Of a stretch of 64,000 bases of DNA, positions 45,591-58,928 are shown one piece after another (position 1 is the first letter of the stretch; the number at the start of each line of letters is the position of its first letter). The notes under the pieces were generated by a model that did no database searches, was not told the DNA's origin, and was given only the letters and a program-made list of their open reading frames with translations. Source of the DNA: Albifimbria verrucaria (lineage: Eukaryota > Ascomycota > Sordariomycetes > Hypocreales > Stachybotryaceae); assembly GCA_020081605.1 (NCBI GenBank), contig JAHREC010000049.1, positions 3,720,001-3,784,000 on the forward strand, read 5' to 3'. Position numbers and translations under genes: made by a program.

Positions 45591-47385
45591 TAATGCACAC
45601 GATGGAAGAGCTGGCCGGAAGAGTTCAGTTTGGAGAGGGCCTGCACGTTCGTCGCAACAAGGAGTATATCGGGTGTTTGTAAATAGAGCGAACTTGCGCC
45701 AGGGTGGTCGGCAAAGTTGTTTCCTAAATCTACATCGCCACAATATCTTAGACCGATTTTGACCAGGCGATCCTATCTCTGAATTTGCCGAGATGCCTAA
45801 GGCCAGAGGACCGCACTGCACGCAACTCGAGTATACTATCCACTATGGCATTTATTATCTCTGGACTACAGTCATGAAAAAAATGTTTCATCGCTGAGAA
45901 TAATACTTGGATAATAAAAACAATATTAAAATTATGTACAAGTACATTCAAGCTAGGAATGTGTATTCTTAGACCTGCACTAGAATAATCACAGCATTAT
46001 ATTAGAATGAGTGTAGATTTTTTGTCTGTTAATGACAGATTAATGTTAGAGTGATTGCGGTGTAATATTGAATCAATAGTAGTTATGTATTATCATAATC
46101 TTCAATTTACAGTAGCTTCTTGTTCTTTCCTCTCCATCTGTCATTTGACAAGCCTTCAATAATTCTTTATATACACTTGACTTAGGAAATGAACTGTTTA
46201 TCTGGATAACAAGCAGGGCCCAGTCTTTGGCACAATTGATTGAATCGCATGATGACTGGCAGGCTTATTACTCCACTGTTTTCAACTTATTTTCGTTTCT
46301 CTCACGTTCATGAAACCTTGGAGAAAACTGACATCAGAAATCACTGCTCTGATCTATGTGTGAGAGGTACTAATCCGAATCCGAATAACATTGGTGTTTA
46401 AGAATCAGCACACTGCTGATGGCTTAACAACCCCGGAAGTGACGTATGGCTGATGACTCTACAATCGATTTGCATTCTTCTCCGTATCAATCGGGGCCAA
46501 TAATAATTGCAGAATTTCCCATCGAAGCTAAGCTCGTAAACGTCGACCTCGTATGCTAAAAACAATTCAGGGGCACATGCAGCTCAGCCCAGCCTTCTGC
46601 ACATCCGATCAGCTAGCCATAAAAAGCATCTAACAGTTGCTCCGGATTGTGGTATTTGTCGGAACGACGCAGAACTTGAACCAGACAGTAGGGTGTGCAG
46701 TCTCTAGGACTGAAGTCGTTTCGCAACCGTCTGAGGCCTCGAACAGCAAATTAAACAACAAATTAAGCAGCAATGATCTCATCACTAATAATCTTAGCTC
46801 GATCAAAGATGCTCCGGAGAAAAAACGCCATGCCATGGGTACACACATGGCGGCTCTCCACTTCCACCGACAACCGGTCGTAGACAGACAAGGGTGTTCG
46901 GTCCTAGTGTAACCCATTTTCAGGGCTTAAGCTTAATTCCCTTTTCTTTGGCCAACTTGTCAAGCCCTCTCGCCGTCCTCTCGGTGCTCAAAGTCCGCAG
47001 AGCCATGCCTGGGTCCCCAAGAGAACTGCCTCCAGCACGCGATGCGCACTCCTGCATGGTGCATGCCAGGTTCACCAATTAGCTCGTTTCAAAGTGCCGC
47101 TTAATTTTCAGCCTCGAGTTGCGAGGTCTTGGCTTGGTCGAGTCAGGCTCCAGACCATGTCAATCCTTCTTCAGCTCTTCTCCACCAAGCCCTGTCATTT
47201 GCTGCCTGCCTGCATGTCATGGTCTAGGGCGCATGCTGAATGTAGTTTAATTAACCCGTTATTGTCCATCCATGTCTGCCTCCCTGTCACGTTCATCCCG
47301 TCCCACTTGAGGGTTAATACCATCAATTGTCAATGCCCTCGTCCGTTCCTTTCCTCTCTCCCTCTGCACACATCCCCGAGATGCG
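45591..47385. other. AT-rich intergenic stretch (1.8 kb)
   Basis: No gene supported. The interval 45880-46190 is strongly AT-rich. The last 300 bp are the promoter and leader of the propeller gene. No recognisable transposon remains. Confidence 0.5.
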
Positions 47386-49103
47386 ATGGCTATCTTCAAC
47401 TTGGGTTTGAAACCGCCTCCGCCGGTCAAGGAGCGAGCCGTGACCGATGACCAGCACTGGCAAGATCCACGCTTCGCCGATGCGCCTGAGCTCGTTCCCG
47501 GCACCGGCCCGGAGCTTGTGCCTGGGATGGCGCCAGAAGTGGTACACTCACCCCTTGAGTGGTCTCAGCTCGAGAAGGCAAGCGATGATGGCTTGAGTGG
47601 CGCTGCTAGCCCAGAATCAAAACCGAAACCATGGTGGAAGAGGAAATTGATAGTCATTGGGATCATTCTGGTGGTTTTGCTTATTGTTGGTCTCGCTGTT
47701 GGACTTGGAGTTTCTATGTCAAAGAAGCACCAAGACTCGGATGCAGCTCCAAGGTATGTCCAAGACAATCATCTGACGACGAATTAGTCACTAATAAATA
47801 ATCAAGCCCTAGCACGAATGGCACTGAAGATGGCAGTGCCGGCAGCAACGGCAATGACAACAGCACCGGCAATAGCAACAACAGCACCTCCACTCCCGAG
47901 GATCAAGACGATGGAACATCCAACGGCAAAGAGGTCGAGACTGGCGGCGGCGGCTCCGGCAACGCGTCGAAATCGCCTTGCCAGGGTGGCCTGTGCCAAA
48001 ACGTCTTCTCCCTTACCATTCACGAAAGCGTTCTCTTCGTCTTTGGCCGCACCCTAGGCAACAGGCTGGCTATGAAGACCCTCAACGATACGTCTTGGGA
48101 CAAATTCACTGATCTAGGAGAGTCGCCTGAAAGCATGCTCAGCCAGCCATCTTCTTTTTCTTGGAAGGTCCACATCAACATTGGCTTTCCGCGTCTCGAT
48201 CTTTGGACAGTTGGCGGCGACAACAACACCGCGTACAGACGGCATTTCACTAACGTCGAAGGCTGGACGGCATGGGAGGCCGAAGGAGAGGATATCGGCA
48301 GTTCCATCGCCATCTGCGGCCCTTATCCTCACAAGATGGATGTATGGAGTACGGCTCGCTCCGATCAGCGCATCTATCACGACTGGTGGTACCAATACCC
48401 AGACGAGGACATCGGCAAGGGACTAAAAGACGGCAACACTACAAAGCACGGCAAAATGTCGGAGGGTGAGAATGGTTGGTTGAAGGAGAACGACCTGGGC
48501 AGGGCCAAATCGGCGCCAGCCGTTGTCTGCAGAGACTCAAACGTTCAAGCTGACGTGCTATGGTACGACCGAACTACCAGCAAGCTTACCCATTCCTCCT
48601 GGGAGCTCACGACTAAGTGGTCATCTTCAAAAACCTTTGACGGAGATTTCATCGGCAACCCTACTGTTGTCAGCTTTGACAAGGACGAATGGGATTTCTT
48701 TGGCGTCCAGTCCGATAACAAGCTCTATCACCTTTCTTGGAAGGGAGGCAAGACCGGTTACTCAAAACTGAACAACCTGGGTGGCAGCCTCATAAGCGCA
48801 CCAACAATCGTCTCTCTGGGAGACAACAAGATGGACGTCATCGCTTTGGGCACGGATGGCAACCTGCAACGCATGTATTTTGATGGCTCTGACTGGGCCG
48901 ACAAATGGGAAAACCTCAAGATCTCTGCTCGCAGTGCGCCATCGGCCATCGTGTACAAGAATCTCCTCTACATCCTGGCAGTTACTGAGAAAAACACCAT
49001 AATGGCCCTATCGCGAGACGCGAAATTCGCCACCAGCTGGAAGGACTCCTTACGCAAAGAAGATTTGAGTGGGAAGATGACAGTAGACGGCTTTCATTAC
49101 TAG
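47386..49103 (+). CDS. Membrane-anchored PLL/fucose-lectin-like beta-propeller protein
   Basis: A type II membrane protein with a probable sugar-binding or surface-recognition head. The cytosolic tail of about 80 residues is Pro-rich (LGLKPPPPVKERAV). One transmembrane helix is evident (KLIVIGIILVVLLIVGLAVGLGV), then an Asn/Ser/Gly-rich stalk with several N-glycosylation sequons. The head is built of repeats of about 50 residues with a D-x-(W/F/V)-x-x-G-x-D-x-x-(L/I)-x4-W pattern (VDVWSTARSDQRIYHDWWY; DVLWYDRTTSKLTHSSW; DFFGVQSDNKLYHLSW; DVIALGTDGNLQRM). This matches the PLL/AAL propeller class. One intron lies at about 47754-47806, with a CAAG acceptor. No frame break, about 550 residues. 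Ligand unknown. Confidence 0.83.
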
Positions 49104-49304
49104 TGATACAGGCAGCGATTTGCTTAGGAGTCTGATGGTTTGGCGGCGAAAGGGTCAGGGACCGGCTTTGTAATACTATACCCACATCTTTCATTTCTAT
49201 ACAGCTCAGACTATACACAGTACTTCCTTGTGTTCTAAAACCTCTAAATTCATCAAAAGATTCCCATCGCTTAATATACATGCTCGAACTGAAGCGCCAA
49301 TGTG

Positions 49305-50357
49305 TTATCGATATGTTCCCAACTCAATTGGTTCATTAGGGCTCTGTGATGGAGCTTGCCCTGCTCCCAACTCGGCTGGTATCATCTTGGATGCACCAAT
49401 CTCGTATGCCTGTTGTTCCGAATGTTCCGGTTCGGGCCGCTTAATTAAAGCAGTTGCATCTCTGAATGGCTCTTTGGCTGGATTTGCTTGTCGTCTCTTC
49501 GAGCGGCGCCTCCACCACCACACCAAGACTGCCGCAAGGAGTAGTACGATTATTACTACAGCTGCACCGATGCCAGCCTTCTGGCCGCTGGAGAGGCCAA
49601 GTTTCGAAATTTTAGAAGGCTCTGGGTTGCTGCTATTGGAATTATTTGGCGGGAAACTCCTGAAGTGCCAGATGTTGCTGAGGTAGAGGCCGTGGGTTTA
49701 GTGGTTGGGTTTGAAGAGGTATTATCCTGATACTCTGACAGGTCGGTATACTCATATTCTACTAGGAGACCATATGCTTGGATGGTATGATCTTTCCCTT
49801 CTGTTGTGAAGACTTTCAAATCCTGGCCCGCCATTTGCGTAGTATACACCAACGGTTCCGTTGCCCCCACAACTGAGTAACATTGCTCGGTACGCTCCCA
49901 CGGCCATTTTGAGGTCTCTACACATGTGTAGCCACTTCGAGCATCAGTAGGACCGGGTGCATTGCACAATGATCAACGTACCTTGGACAACAAGTTGCGG
50001 TTGTGCTGGGTCCTCCTGCATCCATTGATGCACAGGCAAACTCGTAGCCCTCTGGGCACGACCCAGGTGCTGTCCATGTACCGTTACTCAGAGGAGCCCG
50101 CCATATTGCTGGCGTGGGCGCCCAGTCCTCAGGCATACATTCAGATGCCCGTGTCGTTCGACCAAGGTGAAAGAAGCGGCAGGCTACTTCCTTGCTGTCG
50201 CTGCCCGTGAAACATGTCAGGCTTGGGACCGAGTAAACAGTGTTGTATATGTTGCGTGTGCATGACGCCTGGGGGTGAAGTCTGGTGGCGGAAAGAGGCT
50301 TGAGGCAACCGGTCCCACCGATACGCGGGTTGGCGCGGTAGCAGTCGCTTTACTCAT
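49305..50357 (-). CDS. Single-pass cell-surface protein with Cys-rich ectodomain
   Basis: No named family is certain, but the architecture is that of fungal membrane-anchored glycoproteins. A Cys-containing ectodomain (CFTGSDSKEVACRFFHLG, then YEFACASMDAGGPSTTATCC) is followed by a Ser/Thr-rich stalk and one transmembrane helix (KAGIGAAVVIIVLLLAAVLVW). A basic cytosolic stop-transfer WWRRRSKRR and an acidic tail complete the protein. An intron is visible near 49934-49982 (GTACGT...AAG). Base losses occur near 50270 and 49660. The start at 50357 is not a clear signal peptide, so an upstream exon may be missing. It is tail-to-tail with the propeller gene, about 200 bp apart. Confidence 0.65.
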
Positions 50358-51207
50358 GTTCGATTATTGGAGGCTACGATCCAACCTTTACTTTTGGCGA
50401 TGGCAAAGGATAACCAGCGCAAAGTCAGTTAAGAGGGTCGATTACATATCTTTCTAGAACCTGGCATCAAGCCTCCACTTACAAGACCTCCTGGTGGGCG
50501 TAAGCTGTATGCGCGCGCGCACATCCAATCAACGCCCTGAACCACCCCGATCCAGTAAGTTGAAGCCTGCATGATTGTATACCCTATTGAGCAATGCCAC
50601 TTTCACCGGGGATAGAGGACAGGACCAAATCTTCTGCCACTAGGACCAAGCACTCTATCGAGCCATCATTCTAGAGGGCACATACCGCACACACCATACC
50701 AGACGCTTGGCAGATGGTCCGCAATAGATGACTGGGTTGGGCTTATCAGTCACTCGATCTTAAGGTAAGAATGTTTCTATAAATAACAACCAATGGAGAG
50801 TACAAACAGTCATAAGATGGGATCAACCGGACAGAAAATTGGATTGTGTTGGAATCAGTCGTCAAGATAGTTGGAGAAATACAATTACAAAGCTGCGTTA
50901 ACATCTTATGGCTCAGGATTCGTGGATGGACGTATATCGATTTACCCTCACCACTATTTCAACCAACGATTCTGAAATGTCGATCGTTCAAGGCGTTGAG
51001 AATGCGGTCCGTAGAGAGTAGCAGGCGCATGCGTCTATTGGTTGGTCTCTGATCCAAGGGTGCCTGCTCAGCCTCGCTGAAATATGCCCATGAATATGCC
51101 TTGGGCATCTCATACCACATTGAACCAGTACATGTTGAATGTTCAATCCCCATTTCACAACACTGAACCAAATCCAAATTTTGATTGCATCATTAAAGCC
51201 TTGCATC
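50358..51207. other. Intergenic, no gene seen
   Basis: Between the surface-protein gene and HET1. Only short frames. No repeats were noted. Confidence 0.5.
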
Positions 51208-52849
51208 ATGAGGCTCCTCATTGTAGCTCAAATGCTCAAGGACGAGCCTTGTCTCGCTTTTGAGGAGTTTTACAATGAAGACATCCCACCCTACGCCATT
51301 CTTTCGCATACTTGGGACGAACGCCAAGAGGTCATTTATGGGGAAGACTGTACTTTCCACCATGTCAAAGCGAAAAAGGTTATGACAAAATTTTAAACAC
51401 ATGCAGACGGGCACATAAAGACAAGATTGATTACGTGTGGATCGATACTTGTTGCATCGACAAGTCCAGCAGTGCAGAATTATCAGAAGCAATAAATTCC
51501 ATGTTTTTATGGTATAGGAGTGCAGAATTTTGTTACGTGTATTTGTCGGATGTGGCTCATATCAAAGAAATCAACCCTCAAACACGTTGGTTTACCCGTG
51601 GATGGACTTTACAAGAGTTGATTGCACCAAAAACTCCAAGAACGTGATATTTCTCAACACATCGTGGCACTCCATCGGCAGCAAACTCGAAATTATTGAC
51701 ACACTCTGCGAAATCACCAAAATAAACAAAGATGTTTTACTCAATACGGCTTTACTATCGTCTATATGTATCGGAAGGCGGCTCTCTTGGGCCTCTAATC
51801 GTGTAACCAAAAGAGCTGAGGACGAGGCATATTGCTTGCTTGGAATATTGGATATCAATATGCCAATTATATATGGAGAAGGACATCGAGCATTTTATCG
51901 ATTGCAGGAGGAGATTGTGAGGTCAACAAACGATCTGACAGTTCTTGCTTGGACGCCACAGCAATCGACCGGTGACTTTTGCGGATTCTTCGCCCAATCT
52001 GTTAGGGATTTTGCGTCATGCTCCGAATTGGAATATACCACAGATCCTTTGCTTGATGAATGTGAAATCTCAGTGACTAATAAAGGTCTTAATCTCACAG
52101 TCCCTGAGCGCGTTGTCGACTTCCGCAGGAATATGCAAAGACGTCAATATACATTGAAGCTTAATTGCAGTAAGCCAGGTCTTACAACGGGTACCTTAGC
52201 TTTAAGCATACGGAAAATTGCTCCGCACACTTTTCTCAGAGCCCGGAGTTTCGTTGATAATACCTTCGACTTGATCCCCATCTCGTTTGTGGAAGCGAAA
52301 TTACAACGATTGGTTCTTCTTACAAAATTGCCCAAAACAAGTGTGCTGGATTTGTCAACTTCCAGAGGTGGACAGAGTATGGTTTCCTCCTGTCGCCTCA
52401 GCCTTGTAAAGATTGAGCTGCCACATTGGAGCACATATTCAAAAGCTTATATGTGTCCATCCAGGGTTTGGGATGCTCAGGACTGCAGTTTTTTCGGCAC
52501 TCACAGCTCAATGGAGAACTGGGGTGCTATTATGCTTAGCAATGGTGCTATGTTTGCTTGCTTATGGTTTCGGAAGAATGGCCACTGGATGATGCAAGGA
52601 ACTCTTATAGACGCGACCCACAAGTCTATGGATGGACTACGGAAGCATCTGTTCCTATATTCCGAAGAGTTCGGATATAAGCAGTCCAATGTTGCGGATT
52701 TGCTAAAGTATTACACAGCGATAGGCCATACATCCATTACACTTAGGAATCCAGTTCCAGGACTACCTGGCAATGTTTCATTTACCTGGGAACGCTTAGA
52801 TGATCTAAGTGTTTGCACCGGCCCTCGATGGATTGTTCGGTTTATTTGA
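51208..52849 (+). CDS. HET-domain heterokaryon-incompatibility protein (HET1), frame broken twice
   Basis: The HET domain triggers incompatibility-type programmed cell death in fungi. The N-terminus is of the HET-E/HET-D type: MRLLIVAQML, PPYAILSHTW, then DYVWIDTCCIDKSSSAELSEA, CYVYLSD and WFTRGWTLQELIAP. After the HET core is EDEAYCLLGILDINMPIIYGEG, also typical. About 300 further residues contain no NACHT, WD40 or ankyrin motif, so this is a stand-alone HET protein and not a full NLR. Breaks are single-base losses in the A run 51373-51377 and near 51630. Joined length about 545 residues, no intron seen. Confidence 0.88.
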
Positions 52850-53705
52850 AGCACGTTAGAGGTATAATATATTGGATTTATCATGAGTATATGGTACTAC
52901 TTCTAGAATCTTTTTAGAGCTTTGAATGTGTTGTGCTGCTTTCTGCAAAATAAGCCTAGGCGATACTTGCAATGACACAAGCAGCTTCTGAAGGTACGTA
53001 AATCAGTCATGGAGGTAGCCAAGCGGCTCTAGTACGGCATGACAACAGCTTTGAGTGTCTCAATGGTTCATATAGTTATAAAATATTGAGTTTAGATAAT
53101 AGTGATTGATTTCATGCCGTCCGCCTTTCTTCCGACGACTGCCCAGCTATTCTCGGCAGAACAGACAGTTGATCTTACAGAAAGCGGAAGCCGTCTTAGA
53201 ATTGGTGCTTAAAAGAGATTTCTAGCTCGATAAGAAATAAAGAGAGTATAAGAACCCCGAAAAGAAAAAGCGAAAAGCTATACTGCCAAGATTTAAATCT
53301 CCTTATTCAATCACTGAGGTCAGTTGATGGTGCTAACTATCTCAAGCCGAGGATAGTCTGCCGGAACCGAAATTGCATTATACTAAATAGCGTCGTGTGC
53401 GACGCCAACTCAGCGACGGATCCCATGTGACAAACATCCCATAGTCCCACGATAAATAAACAATCCTATAGCCTTTCGCATTACGGGTCGACCCGACAAT
53501 GCTACGCTGACTGGATCCCACACCGTATTTAATGGCGTAAACTCCGAGAAAGTTGGGGCCTTCTGAGACTAGTGCCGGAATTAGTCGAACGTGAAGACCG
53601 AATCGCCAGGATGTAAATGATCGCTATATATTTCTCTCTATTGCTCACAATATTTTTGAGGGCCTACATCTTTTTTCTACCTATAAATAGCAATTGTTGA
53701 TAAAC
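52850..53705. other. AT-rich intergenic stretch
   Basis: Promoter region of the SDR at 53706 and downstream of HET1. Frames are short and interrupted. A lysine-coding stretch near 53250-53290 recalls a transposase basic region but is not sufficient for a call. Confidence 0.45.
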
Positions 53706-54453
53706 ATGTCTACCTCTAAGACTATCGTTCTTGTTACGGGCGGCAACAATGGCATTGGCCTAGCTGCTTGCGAGCTCTTCGCCGCACAACCCAACTATCA
53801 TTGCATCTTGGCCAGTCGCTCTTTGGAAAAAGGACAGAAAGCACTCGAGTCTATAAAATCTTCGAATCCATCCGGCGACATCTCTCTTGTACAGCTCGAC
53901 GTGACATCCGATGCCTCTATTTCCGGCGCTGTGGAAAGGTCCGAGACACCCACGGGCGCCTAGATGTCCTCATTAACAACGCTGGTATCTGCCCCATTGA
54001 TTTCACCCGCTCCGCTCTCCGCGAGACCTGGAGACAAATGCCATCTCGCCGGCCATGGTAACACAAGCCTTTGCGCCTCTTTTACGTCAGGCCAAAATCC
54101 CGCGTGTGGTCTACGTGTCCTCAATGATGGGCTCCATCGGGATGCGTAGTGATTTGAACAACCCTGCGTACAACTCGGACTACAAGACCTACCGTATTAG
54201 CAAGGCTGCACTAAACATGGTTGTGGCATGCGATGCTTGGGAGTATAGAGATAGCATAAAGGTCTTTGCCTACTGCCCAGGTTACGTGATAACGGACTTG
54301 GCTGGAGAGCGGGAGGCCAAAATCAAAGCAGGCTTCGCAAAGAGCCCAGAAGGAAGTGCACGGGGTCTATTGGCTATTGCAAATGGGAACAGGGATGCGG
54401 AGAGCGGCTTGTTCTTGCACGAGGAGAAAGCTGGACAGGTGTATCCTTGGTAA
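53706..54453 (+). CDS. Short-chain dehydrogenase/reductase (SDR 2), frame broken twice
   Basis: A small NAD(P)H-dependent reductase of the carbonyl-reductase-like type. The cofactor motif is VTGGNNGIGLAA, with DVLINNAG, VVYVSSMMGS (catalytic Ser), and YRISKAALNMV (Tyr and Lys). The C-terminal VFAYCPGYVITDLAGERE is characteristic. One-base losses are needed near 53938 and 54035. Length about 250 residues. It lies in the HET-rich right block. No partner gene is evident. Substrate unknown. Confidence 0.85.
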
Positions 54454-54753
54454 TTGTAACACAATAAAAGTTATCAACGAAACTTGTGCGGTATTTGTGA
54501 TGGATGAAGTAGGCATTGCAGTTTATAGATACCATCTGTACAGCAACGGAGACTTGGTCAAGGCAAATGAATTGCCGAACCTCCTGTCAGGTTTATTGAT
54601 ACGTATGTATCGAGTAATAAAGCAATCAAATGTCTGCAATTTGATGTAGTCCAGCAAGCAATGAGTCGCGATCCTTTGCTCGTCGAAAACTGTTCTTCCT
54701 TCTATATCCGCAAGTGCAAGAGCATAGTTGAATGGCACACCAACTAAACAGCC

Positions 54754-55844
54754 TTACACACTCTTAACCTGGAGGGCATGTTCAATAGGAACTTCCCTCT
54801 CCACTTCGACTTCATTTGCTGGAGACCAACGTGCAGAGTCGCCTAATCGATCCACTGTGAGCCCGGCGCGGCCAGGATTCTTCATGCCGGCCTTGAGCTG
54901 GCGTTGATATGATATCTCGCGAAGACGTTCGAACTCGGCGGGGGTAAGTCGAAGCTGATAGATATTAGCGTGGTTGATGTTTTACAGGGCGCCAACTCAC
55001 GTAGACTTCTACTCCAAAGGCATGCATGGCCAAGGCCAACCAGACTCCCATGCAGAGTGCCAGGTTGAGAGCCGCCGCGACTTGTTCTTCGGTGCCACCC
55101 ATATCTGCCTTTACTGCAGCCCAAGCGTCTTTCTCAGCACAACTTGGATAAGACTCTATCATTTTCTCGCTCGCTTCGTAGAAACTGTTCAGTTTGTGAC
55201 AGGGCATGGAGTGGTACAAAGGCCCTACTGCATCGCTAGAAATGATGACAGCAGCAATGGCACCCACAAATCGTACCGTGATGATACTCCCGGCCTGCAC
55301 CTAATTAGCACTTACAATAACACTGATGTTGGGGCCGTACGTAAAACCACGCTCGAAGCATCCATGCTCGGTGCTGCTCAATCTGCAGCCGCTTAATGTT
55401 GTAAAGTCCAAGACCAAGAGACCCGAGAAACATGATTGTTGACAGACCAACGAACGCTCTGATTTCGAGACTTCCACCGAATGCTACTGGAGCGACCATC
55501 AGGCCGCCCGCAGAGGACACAACGCTTAGCAGGATAGAGGTGTATCCGTTGATCCTATGAAACAAAGGATACTGACGCCTGATGATGGGGATGAACTGCA
55601 AGCAAGCCAGAAGAGCACCGGGAAGAATAGTATACAAATGTAGCTTGATGCCAATTTTGTAATGATCTTTCTGGTCATACATGTGACACTCTCCTGGAAT
55701 GGTGCCAGCGTCGCCACATAATGAGCCATAGTCAAGATACTGGAGACGGGCCAGGACGAATCCCGTGCAGGCACCAGCAAATATAACAAAGAGGACAAAA
55801 TTGTAGCCTTTACTGAAGCCTATAGGATGGTACACCTTGCGCAT
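54754..55844 (-). CDS. DUF2306 polytopic membrane protein
   Basis: A predicted integral membrane protein of the DUF2306 family (function unknown). Helices and landmark residues: FVLFVIFAGACTGFVLARL; the conserved His/Arg block FHRINGYTSILLSVV; LGLYNIKRLQIEQHRAWMLRAWFY. These His-Arg pairs are the family signature. Two GT-AG introns lie at 55295-55340 and 54955-55000. The C-terminal cytosolic tail (LRLTPAEFERLREISYQRQ) is polar. Completely open, about 330 residues. It is convergent with the SDR 2 gene. Confidence 0.87.
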
Positions 55845-57042
55845 AACAGCTACGAAACTGTTGGCGGGGTATTAGTTGAATCCATGGTCATGTTGATTTA
55901 AGAATTAGAAACAATTCCTGTTCGTTTGATTGTCGTTTGATGAATATAATTATATGCGATTGGTTTTCTGGACTTAAATTTCTGCTTGCCACTATAGATT
56001 CTCTTTATACCAATCTGGGCTGCCTGTCTACTTCAGCTTCTTCAGCCACACCCAAGTTGCAAGTAACAGGTGACGTTCGTGTACGCGCGTCGACAAGCCG
56101 TATAGATTCGTATCGCAAGACTTGCACCAATCTAACATTTTCATTTATAATCATCTCTGTGGTTTAATTAATTGAGGTTAGAGAGCAAACATCCCGAGTT
56201 GAGCCTTTCAAAGTATTTTGGGTAGTTAAAGGAAGCATATGCCATTGTGTACTCAATAGCCCTCAGAGCTTCAGCCTTGTGGATAGTCCCTAGACACTAC
56301 ACCGAATAAGGCATGACTATATTCAAATCCATCTTAATGTTTTGCTCATCCTGCTTAGAAGAGTTCCTCCCAAGGAGATCCGGCAGTCTATTGCAGTAAG
56401 GATTCGAAATTGCATGAGGATCGCGCACTATGTAAGAACAGGGGTTGACCTTACCTGGTTAAGCGAAGAGCTGACGCATCCACTGGCTGAGGGTTAAAGG
56501 ATCGGCCCAAACCCAATCAAGGCGCTATGTGTTCATTGATTAGAAATGAAGAAAATAAGCCGAGCCCTTCCAAAATGTTCAGAAATAGAAAGAAATGACA
56601 GCATTCCGATAGCATTTAGAGTAAAGTGCTTATGCTTAGACGGGGCGCAATGGCTAGCGCATGACGGTTACTATCTAAATTATATCTCAAGCCAAAGCGT
56701 ACCGACTGGACTCAGGGAACAAGACCATGTAATAACAGCCGCACCCCTGCTCATGCCTGGTTGTGGGAGACAAGTCGTGACAAGTTAAAAACTCGTCGTC
56801 AGCTTAGACTCCATTTTCCACCATCACTTCTCAATCAAAACTTGGATCAGAAGCGTTGACGTTCAGCGCTGTGTCGCTGCCGCTCGTGAACTACCATCTC
56901 CGGATTGCAACATCTCCACACGGCTTCAACCGAGCCTGGCCCTTGGCACTGACCGCTAACCGAAAGAGGGTTCATTTCGCGCCCGGATAAGCACCTTCTA
57001 TCCACCACTGCCCTAGGACGTCTAGGCCTTACAGCCGCTTCC
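55845..57042. other. Intergenic stretch (1.2 kb)
   Basis: Promoters of the DUF2306 gene and of the second Zn2Cys6 gene. No additional coding or repeat signal supported. Confidence 0.5.
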
Positions 57043-58763
57043 ATGGTTGGGGTACCAGGTAGATCAAAAAGCTGCAATACTTGTCGCAGCAGGAAGAAAG
57101 GGGTACGAAGACAATTCCACAAAGAGTAGATAGTTGGTGCACGATGAATATTGGACTAACTTGTCACAAACAGTGTAGCAAGCAACGGCCTAGCTGTTCG
57201 CAATGCGTCAAAGCCGGCCTCGTCTGTGGCGGATACGAGAGAGAACGCGTTTGGGTCAATACGCCCCAGGAGACCTTTAACGGCGCTGCCACGTACTCTC
57301 GTCCAACGGCTCCCGAGGAGGCTGTTCCTGGCCAGCTTACACTAGACTATACTTCTCACAATAATGCCGGCACAGTCACCCTTCATGACAATCTCGCACG
57401 AACTGCTAGGGAAGACCTGTACCTCGGTCACTACTGGACCATGTACCACCCGTGTGTCGAAGGACAAGACGGCTCTACCGTATCCTGCTTCTCGACAACT
57501 GGCTGGACGGGAGTTGTTCGGGATCTATACAATAAGGAGTCCGCCCTACGATATGCAATGTTCGCATTGAGCCTGTCAACGTTATCGGTCCATAACAACG
57601 ATGCAGGTCTTCGTATGAGAGGCCTGCAGGCCTACTCAACTGCGGTACGCAAGCTTACGTATGCGGTTGCGCAACCAAACAGATTGACCGGAGATGGTTT
57701 GCTTGCAGCCATCAGGCTAATGTGCTTCTACGAGGTATGTAGCTGCACACCCCAAACGAGTTCATTCATCTAACAAGGACCAGATTCTTTTTGGGGCAAC
57801 CCCAGGTACAGGGCAATCCAGCACGTCTCCCCAGGTTAAGGGGTGGCATAATCATTTGAAGGGAGAACAGTCCATGTTCCGGTTGAGGGACCAGCCAGTT
57901 TCGTGTCCGGACCGGCGCATAAACTGTTTGTGAATGGACGACTCCAGATAGTTAGTCATTCCTTCATGCTCGCATTCGTTAGCTGACCGTATGAAGATTA
58001 TGTCCGGGGTAACCGACAGACGGCGAACACTCTTTGGCGCCGATGAATGGAAGACAATTCCATGGAGAAAAGAGCAGAAGACGCCCAAAGACAAGATACT
58101 GGATATTCTTGCCGATGTGCCCGGGCACTTTGAGGATCTTGATACTCTTCGCAGCTGCTATGATCCCCAGAAGGCTCTGGACTTATGCAGCAGACTTCAA
58201 GCTGATTGCGACAGAGCGTGCAAAGCCTTGGAACAGTGGAAGGCCGAAATGGGGCCGTCTATTGAGAAATATGACTATCGTGAGACGATCAGCCCACTTT
58301 CGCCGCCAAAGTCCATCAAAGATCTAGATCTCCTTTATAATTCCCATTTATACTGGATGACATGTGCTGCCGTATATTCGACTGTTCACTTTTGCTGGCA
58401 GGCTATGGCGAATATTGACGACGCCGGTTTTTCGACACCTGGGTCTTCCAACTTCGATTCGTACTCAAGCGGAGCATCCTCTCTAGATCGAGACAGTGCT
58501 ACAGATCCGGTGCACTATGCAAAAAGATTGCCCACTCCATTCATCTCTTTTCTGAACCCGAGTATAGATTGTCCAGTTTTCACGCCGCCATCATTCCTCT
58601 CGGGATAGCGATGCGTATACTGAGATTGTTTGATATCGACAACGATACGCAGCAGGAGCAGATGCTTCTGATAAACTACAGTTTGCGGCCATACATGGGA
58701 TCTTATGCCAGCCAATTTATCCCCAACATCCAGCATCTTCTTCACAAGATTGATACAAAGTAG
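57043..58763 (+). CDS. Zn2Cys6 transcription factor (second), frame broken in its middle
   Basis: A nuclear regulator with an N-terminal zinc cluster split by an intron: SKSCNTCRSRKKG ends exon 1 and CSKQRPSCSQCVKAGLVCGGYER starts exon 2. Introns are at 57103-57173 and 57735-57783. The regulatory part includes LGHYWTMYHPC and ESALRYAMFALSL, then SGPAHKLFVNGRL in another frame and ADEWKTIPW, typical of the DUF3468/fungal_trans_2 class of C6 regulators. Base losses or a further intron occur near 57898, 57985 and 58530. The last segment includes YASQFIPNIQHLL. Joined length about 530 residues. No target is evident. Confidence 0.75.
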
Positions 58764-58928
58764 ATGATATGGGGTGGCTATGAGGAAATGGATTTGATTT
58801 GTTGTTTAAGGATATACACGAAAGAATACGACGCACTATCATGTGCGAACATGGCTACCATGGTTGCGCCTTTCTCGTTTGCAATCTTTGTTCATTGAAT
58901 GATCAAAAAGCTTGGGATGACTGAAAGA
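58764..58928. other. Short convergent gap
   Basis: 165 bp between the stop of the second regulator and that of the minus-strand membrane gene. No feature seen. Confidence 0.4.

Noticed and set aside
53170..53300. Lysine-rich stretch resembling a transposase basic region
   Set aside because: Frames are interrupted within 30 codons and no DDE motif or terminal repeats were found.
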